From NCBI GenBank assembly GCA_903929755.1, contig CAIYVZ010000055.1:1-64000 (forward strand): 64,000 nucleotides of DNA, read 5' to 3'. The stretch comes from an uncultured Acidobacteriia bacterium (GTDB taxonomy: Bacteria > Acidobacteriota > Terriglobia > Bryobacterales > Bryobacteraceae). The translations under genes and the position numbers were made by a program. The notes below the pieces were generated by a model, which was given only the letters and a program-made list of their open reading frames with translations, ran no database searches and had not been told where the DNA came from. Below are positions 17,107 through 26,001 of this stretch, one piece after another; the stretch's first letter is position 1; every line of letters begins with the position of its first letter.

Positions 17107-19017
17107 ATGAAGAACCCCCGCAAGCCCGCGCACACGGCATCTGCGATGCCGGCTCAAACGAGCAGACCGCGGTTAGCCCCCCTGCAAATGGCTCTCACCG
17201 GGATCGCTCTTTTTGCCAGCTTCGGTTTCTTGCCCCTTGTCAGATCCAGTCCGCACCTTGCCGCTTCGTTCTGGTCAGCCGCAGGGGTCCTGCTCCTGTT
17301 TACTCTCGGGGTTCGGTACATCGCACAGCGGCAGGGCCGAACGCTTCGCTATCAGTTTGTAAACAAGCCGGTACACTACATCCAACTGGCCCTGCAATGT
17401 ACCATCTACGCCTACTGGGGCTGGTACTGGCGGGAGGTGTACCACTTCATACCTCTCATTCTGGCGCAAATCGTCTTCGTCTACGTCTTCGACATGCTGC
17501 TCTGCTGGTCGCGGCGGGATAACTGGATCCTTGGTTTTGGACCTTTCCCCATTGTTCTCAGCACAAACTTGTTCCTGTGGTTCCGCGATGACTGGTTCTG
17601 GCTACAGTTTCTGCTCATCTGCACCGGCGTATTCTGCAAAGAGTTCCTCACCTGGAATCGTGATGGACGCCGGGTACATATCTTCAACCCTTCCGCTATC
17701 GCGCTGTTCATTTTTTCCATTGGCCTGCTGCTGACCGGAACCACGGGCATTACCTGGGGTGAGGAGGTCTCGGTGACCCTTGGCCGGCCGCCCCACATCT
17801 TCCTCGAGATCTTCGTTCTGGGCCTGATTGTGCAGGCTTTGTTCTCCGTCACGCTCGTCACGCTCACGGCCGCCGCCGCCCTGTATACCCTCAACATCCT
17901 CTACACCCAGACCACGGGTGTGTATCACTTCGTGGATTCCAACATCCCGATCGCTACTTTTGTAGGACTGCATTTGCTGGTTACCGACCCCGCGACTTCG
18001 CCCCGGAGCAATATCGGGAAAGCTATCTTCGGCACTTTGTACGGTTCGCTGGTTTTCGCCATGTACGGACTTCTAAGCTGGTTTGGCGCGCCCACGTTCT
18101 ACGACAAGCTGCTCTGTGTGCCCTTGCTGAATCTGCTGGTTCAGGCATTGGATTCGGTGGGGCGCACCATCTCGGCCCGCCTGAGCACGGTCTTCTCCGG
18201 CCTCCTCGCCGGTCTGCAGGCCTGGAGTCCCCGCCGGTTGAATTTCGCGCACATGGCAGCGTGGATTGGGCTTTTCTCCGTTATGTGGACCACCGGTTTC
18301 ATTTCAGGACGCCATCCCGGCAGCGATCCGGAGTTCTGGTTTCAGGCCTGCAGGGAAGGCCGCCGAAATGCCTGCAGTACCTGGGTTCAGGGCTCCAGTC
18401 TCCGGTGCCAGTACGATTCGGCCGTTTCCTGCCTTCAGTTGGGGACGGAACTCAGCGAAGGACGCGTCATTCCCCGCGACAACTATCGAGCCGCCAGGCT
18501 TCTCGGCCGCGGCTGTGATCTCGGCAACCCCTACGCCTGCGTGAATCTCATTTCCCTTGTGGAACACAGCGGTCCAGACGCTCTGGAACAAGGTTGCGCC
18601 CGCAAAGACGGTGAAAGCTGTTTTATCCTCGCCTCTCTCTACCATGCCGGCCAGGGCGTGCCTAAGAGCGACGCCCACGCCACAGATCTCTATACCAGGT
18701 CCTGTGCGAGCCAATGGTGGCGTGGTTGCGCCAGATTGGGCGAAAACTATCGAATGGGCCAGGGCGTGCCGGTCGATTCGAATCTTGCGCTACAGAACTT
18801 CAACAGGGCATGCGATGGTGGCTACGCGGCGAGCTGTGCGGCGGCCGCAGACATGTATCGCGCCAATAACGATCAGGCGTCCGCGCAGGCACGCCAACGG
18901 CAGGCCTGCACCGTCAGCCTCCGCTATGCCGCGTCCAGGACGGCTTATTTCGCTGCCGGGAGTGCTTCACCCCAAACCGCCGCAGCTGATTCCTACTGCG
19001 CGGGGCTGACTCCATAG
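17107..19017 (+). CDS. RnfD/NqrB-like membrane protein fused to cysteine-rich Sel1-like repeats
   Basis: 636 residues. Residues about 30-410 hold about ten transmembrane segments with RnfD/NqrB-like stretches (HIFNPSAIALFIFSIGL and LLVTDPATSPRSNIGKAIFG). RnfD/NqrB proteins are membrane subunits of ion-pumping electron-transport complexes with covalently bound FMN; the SGAT-type attachment motif is not visible here. Residues about 415-620 contain four or five Sel1-like repeats, each with paired cysteines (GVPKSDAHATDLYTRSCA type), resembling Helicobacter Hcp proteins where disulfides lock each repeat. This part is probably periplasmic. No other rnf or nqr subunit is near. The fusion is unusual, and function cannot be assigned. 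Confidence 0.7.
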   Translation: MKNPRKPAHTASAMPAQTSRPRLAPLQMALTGIALFASFGFLPLVRSSPHLAASFWSAAGVLLLFTLGVRYIAQRQGRTLRYQFVNKPVHYIQLALQCTIYAYWGWYWREVYHFIPLILAQIVFVYVFDMLLCWSRRDNWILGFGPFPIVLSTNLFLWFRDDWFWLQFLLICTGVFCKEFLTWNRDGRRVHIFNPSAIALFIFSIGLLLTGTTGITWGEEVSVTLGRPPHIFLEIFVLGLIVQALFSVTLVTLTAAAALYTLNILYTQTTGVYHFVDSNIPIATFVGLHLLVTDPATSPRSNIGKAIFGTLYGSLVFAMYGLLSWFGAPTFYDKLLCVPLLNLLVQALDSVGRTISARLSTVFSGLLAGLQAWSPRRLNFAHMAAWIGLFSVMWTTGFISGRHPGSDPEFWFQACREGRRNACSTWVQGSSLRCQYDSAVSCLQLGTELSEGRVIPRDNYRAARLLGRGCDLGNPYACVNLISLVEHSGPDALEQGCARKDGESCFILASLYHAGQGVPKSDAHATDLYTRSCASQWWRGCARLGENYRMGQGVPVDSNLALQNFNRACDGGYAASCAAAADMYRANNDQASAQARQRQACTVSLRYAASRTAYFAAGSASPQTAAADSYCAGLTP

Positions 19018-19057
19018 CCTATTCTCCGGCTTCCAGGTACTATTTTGTGAACACTGA

Positions 19058-19135
19058 TTGACATCGCCTGGTGTGGGTGATAGATTCTGCACTGTCTAGG
19101 GGATAGGGCGTTTCACAATACGCATCAAGCGTACT
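19058..19135 (+). promoter_or_regulatory. Sigma70-type promoter and element of the shared set (copy D)
   Basis: TTGACA (19058-19063), 17-bp spacer ending in GTGA, TAGATT (19081-19086). Downstream CACAATACGCATCAAGCGT (19114-19132) matches the element seen at the other three promoters. The TonB receptor starts at 19171 with AGAGGAG in front, giving a leader of about 78 bases. Confidence 0.65.
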
Positions 19136-19170
19136 GAGGAGAACTACCCTAATTTAAGAGGAGTAAGCCT

Positions 19171-22100
19171 ATGTTGAAGAATCTTCGTTCTGCAACTCTA
19201 CTTGCGCTGATAATGGTCGCTTCGGCCATCGCGCAATCCGGCTCCAGTTCCGTGGTGGGAACTGTAGCCGATACGACGAACCGAGTGATCCCGGGTGCAA
19301 CCGTGACACTAATTAATGAGGCGTCCGGCGAACAGCGCACGGACACTACCACCCAAACGGGAGATTTCACGTTCACCGTCGTCAACCCTGGTGTTTATAC
19401 CGTAAAGGTGCAGAATGCCGGCTTCCGGACTCTGGAACGCAGAAGTGTTGTCCTTATCTCGTCCAGTCGTCTGGCGCTCGGTACCATCCAACTCCAGGTT
19501 GGCGGCGTCTCCGAATCAGTAGACGTCAGTGCGCAAGTCACACAGGTCGAAACCGAAAGTTCCGACAAGTCGGAGCTTCTCGATCTCAAACAATTGCAAC
19601 AAATCTCGGTTCGCGCCCGTGATCCCATGTCGTTCCTCGGCATCCTGCCGGGCGTGCAGAAGGGGATTGATCCCGACTTCCTCGGTGGTTCGTACGGCAG
19701 CACCGTGCCGTCCTTCCAGGGGCTCGGCACCGGCACCACCGTTATTATGTCCGACGGTGTCAATGGTGGCGACGGTCAGAGCGGTGGCCTGTTCTCGGGT
19801 ACCGTGAACCTCGACTCCATCTCCGAAGTCAAGGTCATGATGGGCAACTATAACGCTGAACTCGGGCGTGCCGGCGGAGCCATGATCAACATGGTGACCA
19901 AAAGCGGTGGCCAGGATTACCATGGCAGCGGCTGGCTCTACAAGCGTCATGAACAGTTCAACGCCAATAACTATTTCAATAATTTGAACAGCCTTGGCAA
20001 AACTATTTACCGGTTCCAGACCATCGGCGGTGACGTTGGCGGCAAGGTGAAATTCCCGAAAGTCAACATGGAAGATAAGCTGTTCTTCTTCGTCCTTTAC
20101 GAGGACACCCAGCTCAAGACTCCGCAATCCATTAACCGCTACACCATGCCGACAGCGCTCGAACGGGGCGGGGATTTCTCTCAGTCCGGCGTCGCCGTGA
20201 AGGATCCGCTCAACGGCGGTAATCCGTTCCCCGGCAATAAGGTTCCCTCCAGCCGCGCCAATCCGTACGGCATCGCGGAAATGAACATTCTGCCGCTGCC
20301 GAATTATGCCGGTGCCGGTTACAACTATCTGTTCCAGGAACGGTATATTAATCAGCCCCGCCGGTCGTCTACCACGCGCCTCGATTATCACCCGACCGAT
20401 AAGGACACCATCTCCACCACGTTCAAGACGTGGAATGCCAACTCCACGGGCTTCAACGTCGCCGCAGGCGTCACACCTCCGGGTCTTGCCTTTATGCGGT
20501 ATGGTTTTGAGACCTACCAGGGCACGGTAGACTGGACCCACGTTGTCTCGCCGCACATCGTCAACGAACTTTATGCCGGCGGTCTGCACGACGTGGAAGC
20601 GTCGCCACCTACGGGTTCCACCTGCACCACCGTCGGTTGCGGGCAATTCAACCCCATCAAACGCCAAAATCAGGGAGCCCTGAATAGCCTGGGGCAGTTC
20701 AATAACACGTGGAACACATTGAATTTCGTGCCCAAAGCCTCCTACGGCGGTATTCCCACCAGCTTCAGCGCAGCCGCAGTCAGCTTCGATGGCCGCGAAC
20801 CGCTCTCCGGCTACGACTCGAATCTGACGTTCAAAGACGACGTAACCTACACGTACCAGGTTCATACTTTCAAGTTTGGGGCCTTCTACGAACACAGTCG
20901 CCTTGGCCAGGCCGCAACAAGTAACTTCTCGGGCAGTATCGATTTTGGTTTCAGCTCGCTCGATCCGCTGAATACTGGTTACGCGTTTTCCAATGCCTAT
21001 ACGGGCCACTTCAATGCCTATACCGAAGATCTCGGTCGCGGTCCCGATAACACCCGTCGCAACATTCAGGCGTACTACGGTCAGGACACTTGGAAGATCC
21101 GCCGAAACCTGACTATGGATATCGGCCTTCGGGTCTACAACGCTCCGTGGGGTTTACAATCCGACGGCGTTGCCTCCATCTTCACTGCGGAACGGTTTGA
21201 TCCGAAGTGGGGTGGAAATCCACCTGTACTATTTGCGCCGATTATGGCCGGAGGTAGTCGTTCGGGCGTCAACCCTGTTACTGGAGCGCTCGTGCCGCAG
21301 AGCTATATCGGTAACATCGTGCCGGGTACCGGGAACTCCTGCCTGAATCTCTCCAATACGAATCCCTGCAAACTGAACGGTGTGGTCGTCCAGAACGACC
21401 CAACTTACGTAAAAGGCCAGGGCTTCCGCAACTACCTCGGTCCGCAGTTTGATCCCCGCATCGGTATTGCGTGGGACCCGTGGGGCAATGGCAAAACGGC
21501 CATCCGCGCTTCCTTCGGTGAGTTCCACGAAGCGAGCCAGGGCGGCACAGCGTTCGACCGTGGTCCGGCGTTCGTTTATACCCGGCAGGTTCTCGCTGGC
21601 ACCCTCGATCCGTCTCTTTTTACCGGTACTCCGCTCACCAGTCCGATCGGTATCACGGGCGGACCTGTGAGGAATAACAAGATTCCTGTTGTCACCCAGT
21701 ACATGTTCTCCATCCAGCGGGATCTTGGCAAGGGTTCAGTGGCTACTGTCTCCTACGTTGGCAACCACCAGCGCTACGTTTCGCAGAACTACAACTACAA
21801 CCTGCTGCCGTTCGGCACCCGCTTCCTGCCGCAGAATGCGGACCCGACCAGTACGGCAGTGCCCCCCGTGCCGCTGTCTGACCCTTTCCTGCGCCCGAAC
21901 AAGGGTTACCTCGATCTCGCCCAGACGCACCCGGCTTCGGCGACTCGCTACGACTCGTTGCAGGCCAAAGTTCAGCGGCGTTTTGCTGCCGGACTGGAAA
22001 TCGACGGTAACTTCACCTGGGCCAAGAACTTCCAATACAACGGTTGGAGCCAGCTGATCCCGGTTCACAACTTCTGGGGTCTCAGCTCAATCGACCAGAC

Positions 22101-22671
22101 CTACGTGGCCAACTTGAGCTATGTTTACAACTTCCCGAAGTTCTCAAAGATGTTGAACAGCGGTTCAAAGATGGCGAAATTCACGGTTGATGACTGGCAG
22201 GTTTCCGGCATCACCACCTGGGGCAGTGGTTTCCCGCAGAGTATCTCTCTTACTACCAGTGATGGCTTTGACTTTACTGGCGGCGGCGACATCACGGCCC
22301 AGCCCGTTCTTACCTGCGATCCGCAGCTCGGATATGGCACCAGGAACTTCAGCAAGTTCTTTAACACTTCCTGCGCAGCCCGGCCTGCCGGACGCGGCAG
22401 CTACGGCAGTCGCTTCAACGGCAATTACTTCCGGACTCCCGGCTTCAACAACTGGGATGCTTCGCTGTTCAAGAACTTCCCCCTGACTGAAAAGCGTTTC
22501 TTCCAGCTGCGCTGGGAAGTCTACAACGTGCCGAACCACGCCGAGGCCTCCGCGGTCAACGCGACGGCTCGCTTTACTCCCACTGGTGACCAAACTACCG
22601 CCGCGTTTGGCCAGGTAACTGCCACCCGTCCCGAGCGCCGCATGCAGATGGGCCTTCGGTTCAACTTCTAA
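19171..22671 (+). CDS. TonB-dependent receptor, Oar-like, with carboxypeptidase-regulatory domain
   Basis: 1166 residues: signal peptide (1-21), a carboxypeptidase-regulatory/CNA-B-like beta domain (about 25-115, VVGTVADTTNRVIPGATVTL), a plug (about 120-250 with an NYNAELGRAGGAMINMVTKSG stretch) and a long outer-membrane beta-barrel ending in an aromatic residue (MGLRFNF). Such Oar-like receptors are abundant in Acidobacteria and import or bind large substrates such as oligosaccharides or peptides using TonB energy. It is a single gene followed by a small secreted protein and a terminator. Its promoter matches those of the ThuA and PQQ operons, which suggests it takes up the substrate of that system (inference). 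Confidence 0.9.
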   Translation: MLKNLRSATLLALIMVASAIAQSGSSSVVGTVADTTNRVIPGATVTLINEASGEQRTDTTTQTGDFTFTVVNPGVYTVKVQNAGFRTLERRSVVLISSSRLALGTIQLQVGGVSESVDVSAQVTQVETESSDKSELLDLKQLQQISVRARDPMSFLGILPGVQKGIDPDFLGGSYGSTVPSFQGLGTGTTVIMSDGVNGGDGQSGGLFSGTVNLDSISEVKVMMGNYNAELGRAGGAMINMVTKSGGQDYHGSGWLYKRHEQFNANNYFNNLNSLGKTIYRFQTIGGDVGGKVKFPKVNMEDKLFFFVLYEDTQLKTPQSINRYTMPTALERGGDFSQSGVAVKDPLNGGNPFPGNKVPSSRANPYGIAEMNILPLPNYAGAGYNYLFQERYINQPRRSSTTRLDYHPTDKDTISTTFKTWNANSTGFNVAAGVTPPGLAFMRYGFETYQGTVDWTHVVSPHIVNELYAGGLHDVEASPPTGSTCTTVGCGQFNPIKRQNQGALNSLGQFNNTWNTLNFVPKASYGGIPTSFSAAAVSFDGREPLSGYDSNLTFKDDVTYTYQVHTFKFGAFYEHSRLGQAATSNFSGSIDFGFSSLDPLNTGYAFSNAYTGHFNAYTEDLGRGPDNTRRNIQAYYGQDTWKIRRNLTMDIGLRVYNAPWGLQSDGVASIFTAERFDPKWGGNPPVLFAPIMAGGSRSGVNPVTGALVPQSYIGNIVPGTGNSCLNLSNTNPCKLNGVVVQNDPTYVKGQGFRNYLGPQFDPRIGIAWDPWGNGKTAIRASFGEFHEASQGGTAFDRGPAFVYTRQVLAGTLDPSLFTGTPLTSPIGITGGPVRNNKIPVVTQYMFSIQRDLGKGSVATVSYVGNHQRYVSQNYNYNLLPFGTRFLPQNADPTSTAVPPVPLSDPFLRPNKGYLDLAQTHPASATRYDSLQAKVQRRFAAGLEIDGNFTWAKNFQYNGWSQLIPVHNFWGLSSIDQTYVANLSYVYNFPKFSKMLNSGSKMAKFTVDDWQVSGITTWGSGFPQSISLTTSDGFDFTGGGDITAQPVLTCDPQLGYGTRNFSKFFNTSCAARPAGRGSYGSRFNGNYFRTPGFNNWDASLFKNFPLTEKRFFQLRWEVYNVPNHAEASAVNATARFTPTGDQTTAAFGQVTATRPERRMQMGLRFNF

Positions 22672-22692
22672 TCATAAGGAGCCATATATATC

Positions 22693-23082
22693 ATGTTGAA
22701 AGTTCGAAGTTCCGCGGTAATAACGGCAGTTCTGCTTTTGGCCATTCCTGTGGCCGCCCAGACCAGTGCTGCCGGGTCAATTAACGGGTGCGTCGTGAAG
22801 TCGGGCGACGCATTCTCCTTGACGGATGACGCTTCAAAGACCTCCTATCAACTTAAGGGAGGGAATGTGAAAGTCGGACAGCATGTGCAGGTGACCGGCA
22901 CCGCTGGGGCCGGCCAGATGTTCGAAGTCAAAAGCGTTTCGAAGACCAGTGGTACTTGTGCCGGAGCTCAGAAGAGTGGCATGCATCTGAGTAAAGCACA
23001 GATGATCGGCATCGCAGCCACCAGTGGCCTGGTCATCTTCGGCATAGTCAAGGGGGCCGGTCGTATCGGCCCCGCTTTCTAA
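22693..23082 (+). CDS. Small secreted protein with C-terminal membrane segment
   Basis: 129 residues: signal peptide (1-22), a beta-rich domain of about 70 residues (INGCVVKSGDAFSLTDDASKT) with two cysteines that could pair, and a C-terminal hydrophobic stretch (MIGIAATSGLVIFGIV). It resembles small OB-fold-like acidobacterial exported proteins, perhaps the DUF5818 group, but I am not sure. It follows the TonB receptor by 21 bp with AAGGAG upstream and precedes the terminator, so it is expressed with the receptor. Confidence 0.7.
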   Translation: MLKVRSSAVITAVLLLAIPVAAQTSAAGSINGCVVKSGDAFSLTDDASKTSYQLKGGNVKVGQHVQVTGTAGAGQMFEVKSVSKTSGTCAGAQKSGMHLSKAQMIGIAATSGLVIFGIVKGAGRIGPAF

Positions 23083-23107
23083 GCCGCTCTAACCAGTAGT
23101 TGTTCCG

Positions 23108-23152
23108 TCCCCGTTTGAACCTGACTTCGGTCTGGTTCAAACGGGGATTTTT
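23108..23152 (+). terminator. Rho-independent terminator
   Basis: CCCCGTTTGAACC (23109-23121) pairs perfectly with GGTTCAAACGGGG (23134-23146), flanked by a T-A pair and followed by ATTTTT. It closes the TonB receptor operon and is the clearest terminator in the window. Confidence 0.9.
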
Positions 23153-23693
23153 CTTGGCAGGTGCTTCACTGAATTCATTACCGTAACTACCAACTGGCAG
23201 GGCGGTAGCGGTACCGACTCGGGGGACTCGATATTCCGCGCTTCGCCTGGGGTGAGCCCAACTAAGCACCCCGCTGCAGAAGTTCGCTAAAGTAACCGCG
23301 CTCTACCGGGGGGCACCTGACCTTCGTACCGGTCCCCGTTTATCCCCACCGCCCATTCTGTTGCCGCAAGGGTGCAGTTGCCCTCGTACCCGGCGACAGC
23401 GTCTTCACCAGAGCGCGCTGAGCCTCAGGCGGCCAGCCAAAGGGAATGTAGCGCCCTGCGCCCCGGGACCTGCTACCCTCGCCGCACCGAACCTCCCGGC
23501 GACACACGCAGCACTATCGACAAACCTTCCCCCCTGACAAGGCCGCCCTTTGTTGTGGGCGGGTGGCCAAAGCATGCGGCTGGATAGTGACCAGGGCAAT
23601 TCGGGCCGCGCGTCCACCCCCTGGAACTTGATTACTGCCCAGAACCGCGAGATAGTATTCCTCGATGGCGACCCGACCGCTACCTCCCTGCAA
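23153..23693. other. Intergenic stretch without recognised genes
   Basis: About 540 bases between the terminator and the convergent PQQ dehydrogenase. An open frame starting at 23550 on the plus strand continues antisense into the dehydrogenase and has no recognisable product. I see no RNA gene or repeat here. Confidence 0.4.
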
Positions 23694-25877
23694 CTACTTC
23701 TTCGGGAGTGCGAAAACGTAGTAACCCTGCGCTTCTGCCAGTCCGGCTTTCCACGCGAAACCTTCGCCCGGTGCGCTCTCCGGCGGTCGCGCGGCGGCGC
23801 AGAACACAACATACTCCCGTCCGCCCACTTCGTAGACCGCAGCCAGACCTTCCGGGTTCGCCGGCAGCTCCTTCTCCCAAACAACTTTGCCGGAAACCTT
23901 ATCAAACGCCCGCACGGTGCGGTCGCTCCAGGTTCCGATGAATACCAGCCCGCCCGCCGTCACCACGGGGCCGTTACGGTTTGACGCCAGCGTTACCTTG
24001 GGCGCCCCAGTATCTTTGATCCCCTTCGCCGCAAGCCCGGGCGCCACACCCAAAGGCACCTGCCAGCGGATCGTGCCATCGTTCAGGTCGATGGCCGACA
24101 GCGTGGTCCACGGAGGACTGATGATGGGCAGGCCCGTGTTCGAGAGAATTCTATTCTCATAGGTCCCGAAATATCGGGTGACGCCTGGGGGCGGAGGCAG
24201 GCGCTCCATCCCCCCGCCACCGGCCTGTCCGGCACGTGCAGGCCCCGCAGCCTCAGGGTTTGAAATAAAGGCCGCCAGCGCGTCGAAGTGTTGCGGAGAC
24301 AGGTCGGTGAACGCAGGCATCTCGCCCTCTCCGTTGGTCACGATATTGCGGAACTTTGCGAGGCCAATGTCTTTCGGCGACATCACACCATTCCGGTCCG
24401 GCCCGTGGCAGCCCTGGCACAACTGCGTGTAGATAGCGCGACCCTGTTGTGCCGGCGTTCCTGCGGGCACCCGCAACGGCAGCCTCTTCGTTAGCTTCAG
24501 CTTCAGTTCCGGGGAATCTGCCGAACGGATGTAGACGATGCCCGTGGTGGGGTCTGCGGCTGCATTACCCCAGTTGGCACCACCATCATCGGCAGGCAAC
24601 TGTATTGTGTCCTGCTTGTCGTTCGGGGGCGTGAACATGCCTTCATACCGGGCGTTCTTCAGGATTTCGCGGAAGCGGGCCTTTTCGGAATCTTCCACGT
24701 AAGGGTTGATGTCCGCCAGCGAGAACTTCTGCCGTGCAAAAGCGGGTGGCTTGGTTGGAAAAGGCTGCGTTGGCCAGGACTGTTCTCCCGGCGCTTCACT
24801 TTTCGGCACCGGACGTTCTTCAATAGGCCATAAAGGAACTCCGGTCACCCGGTCAAAAACGAACAGGAAGCCGGACTTCGTTGGTTGCGCCACAATATCC
24901 GTGTCCTTGCCATTGTGTTTCACGGTGAGCAGCTTCGGGCCGGTCGTCGGATCGTAATCCCAAAGGTCGTGGTGTACGGTCTGGAAGTGCCACAGCCGCT
25001 TCCCGGTCCGCAGATCCAGTGCCAGCAGGCAGTCTCCGAAGAGATTTGCGCCAGGCCGCTCCCCGCCGTAGTAGTCGTAAGTTGGAGACCCCAGCGGGAA
25101 GTAGCCGATGCCGCGCTTCAGGTCAATCGACATTTCGCCCCAGGTATTTACGCCGCCTATGTACTTCCATGCATCCTTCGGCCAGGTTTCATAACCAAAC
25201 TCGCCAGGCTGCGGAATTGTGTGGAAGCTCCAGGCGAGCTTTCCGGTGAGGACGTCATAAGCTCGGACATCTCCCGGAGGCGACCCGTAAGCCTCGCTGG
25301 TCGCCGAACCCAGAATGATCAGATTCTCGAAGATGTGGCCTGGCGTTCCGCTCTGAATCTGGGGAATCGTCTTCGGATCGCGGCCCAGGCCTTCGCGCAG
25401 ATTTACTTTCCCGTCGTTTCCGAAAGAAGGAATCGTGACGCCGGTCTTGATGTTGATTTCCTGCAGATAGCTATTGGCGGAGAAGACGAGCCGGCGATCA
25501 GAACCGTCCTTACTCTGCCAATAGTTGATGCCGCGGTCGGTAGGCCGGCCATCCGTGGCGTGCGACCAGATCTCTTTCCCGGTGGCGGCATCCAGCGCCA
25601 CGATGGCGTCATTGCGCCCGAGGACGTACATCACGCCATCCACCACAATCGGGTTGTAGCCGAAGCGTGCGCTCGTGCCGGGCACGGGATAGAACCAGGC
25701 CTGCTCAAGTTGATTCACATTAACGCGATCAATCTGGCGCAAGCCGGAATACTGCATGCCGTCCGCCCCGCCGCCGTAGTCTTTCCAGGTGTTCCAGGTT
25801 TGGGCAAGCGGTGTTTGTCCAATAAGGGGAATAAAGACCGCAGCCGCCAGCGCTGCACCCGCGATAAGTCGTTTCAC
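23694..25877 (-). CDS. PQQ-dependent dehydrogenase with inserted cytochrome c domain (copy 2)
   Basis: 727 residues from GTG at 25877, chosen because AAGGTGGG lies at a good distance upstream; GTG 25889 would add four residues. Same architecture as the copy at 12541: signal peptide, PQQ propeller, inserted cytochrome c with C487-QG-C490-H491 and GEMPAFT, glycine/proline linker, then closing blades (DLNDGTIRWQVPLGVAPGL). Expected to oxidise a sugar or alcohol in the periplasm. Unlike the other two copies it stands alone, without a ThuA gene, but its promoter (25943-25971) is almost identical to that in front of the ThuA gene at 40962, so it is probably induced together with that operon. Confidence 0.9.
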   Translation of the reverse strand: MKRLIAGAALAAAVFIPLIGQTPLAQTWNTWKDYGGGADGMQYSGLRQIDRVNVNQLEQAWFYPVPGTSARFGYNPIVVDGVMYVLGRNDAIVALDAATGKEIWSHATDGRPTDRGINYWQSKDGSDRRLVFSANSYLQEINIKTGVTIPSFGNDGKVNLREGLGRDPKTIPQIQSGTPGHIFENLIILGSATSEAYGSPPGDVRAYDVLTGKLAWSFHTIPQPGEFGYETWPKDAWKYIGGVNTWGEMSIDLKRGIGYFPLGSPTYDYYGGERPGANLFGDCLLALDLRTGKRLWHFQTVHHDLWDYDPTTGPKLLTVKHNGKDTDIVAQPTKSGFLFVFDRVTGVPLWPIEERPVPKSEAPGEQSWPTQPFPTKPPAFARQKFSLADINPYVEDSEKARFREILKNARYEGMFTPPNDKQDTIQLPADDGGANWGNAAADPTTGIVYIRSADSPELKLKLTKRLPLRVPAGTPAQQGRAIYTQLCQGCHGPDRNGVMSPKDIGLAKFRNIVTNGEGEMPAFTDLSPQHFDALAAFISNPEAAGPARAGQAGGGGMERLPPPPGVTRYFGTYENRILSNTGLPIISPPWTTLSAIDLNDGTIRWQVPLGVAPGLAAKGIKDTGAPKVTLASNRNGPVVTAGGLVFIGTWSDRTVRAFDKVSGKVVWEKELPANPEGLAAVYEVGGREYVVFCAAARPPESAPGEGFAWKAGLAEAQGYYVFALPKK

Positions 25878-25902
25878 GTAGTAACCCACCTTGATTTCAG
25901 CT

Positions 25903-25971
25903 GTTGCGCATCACGCATCAAGCCGTGCGAAACTCGTGCGAAATCGTATCAGGCATGGCTCCGGAAGTCAA
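25903..25971 (-). promoter_or_regulatory. Sigma70-type promoter and element of the shared set (copy A)
   Basis: Minus strand: TTGACT (25966-25971), 17-bp spacer, TACGAT (25943-25948), then two TTTCGCACG-like repeats and CTTGATGCGTGATGCGCAA down to 25903. About 72 bases including the promoter are nearly identical to 41049-41120. The dehydrogenase GTG lies about 60 bases after the predicted start site. Confidence 0.75.
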
Positions 25972-26001
25972 TCGTTCGGCCCGCCATTCCCGCCATTGCC
26001 G

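Noticed and set aside
23550-23984. Plus-strand frame after the terminator
   Set aside because: Half of it is antisense to the dehydrogenase, and the rest resembles no family I know.
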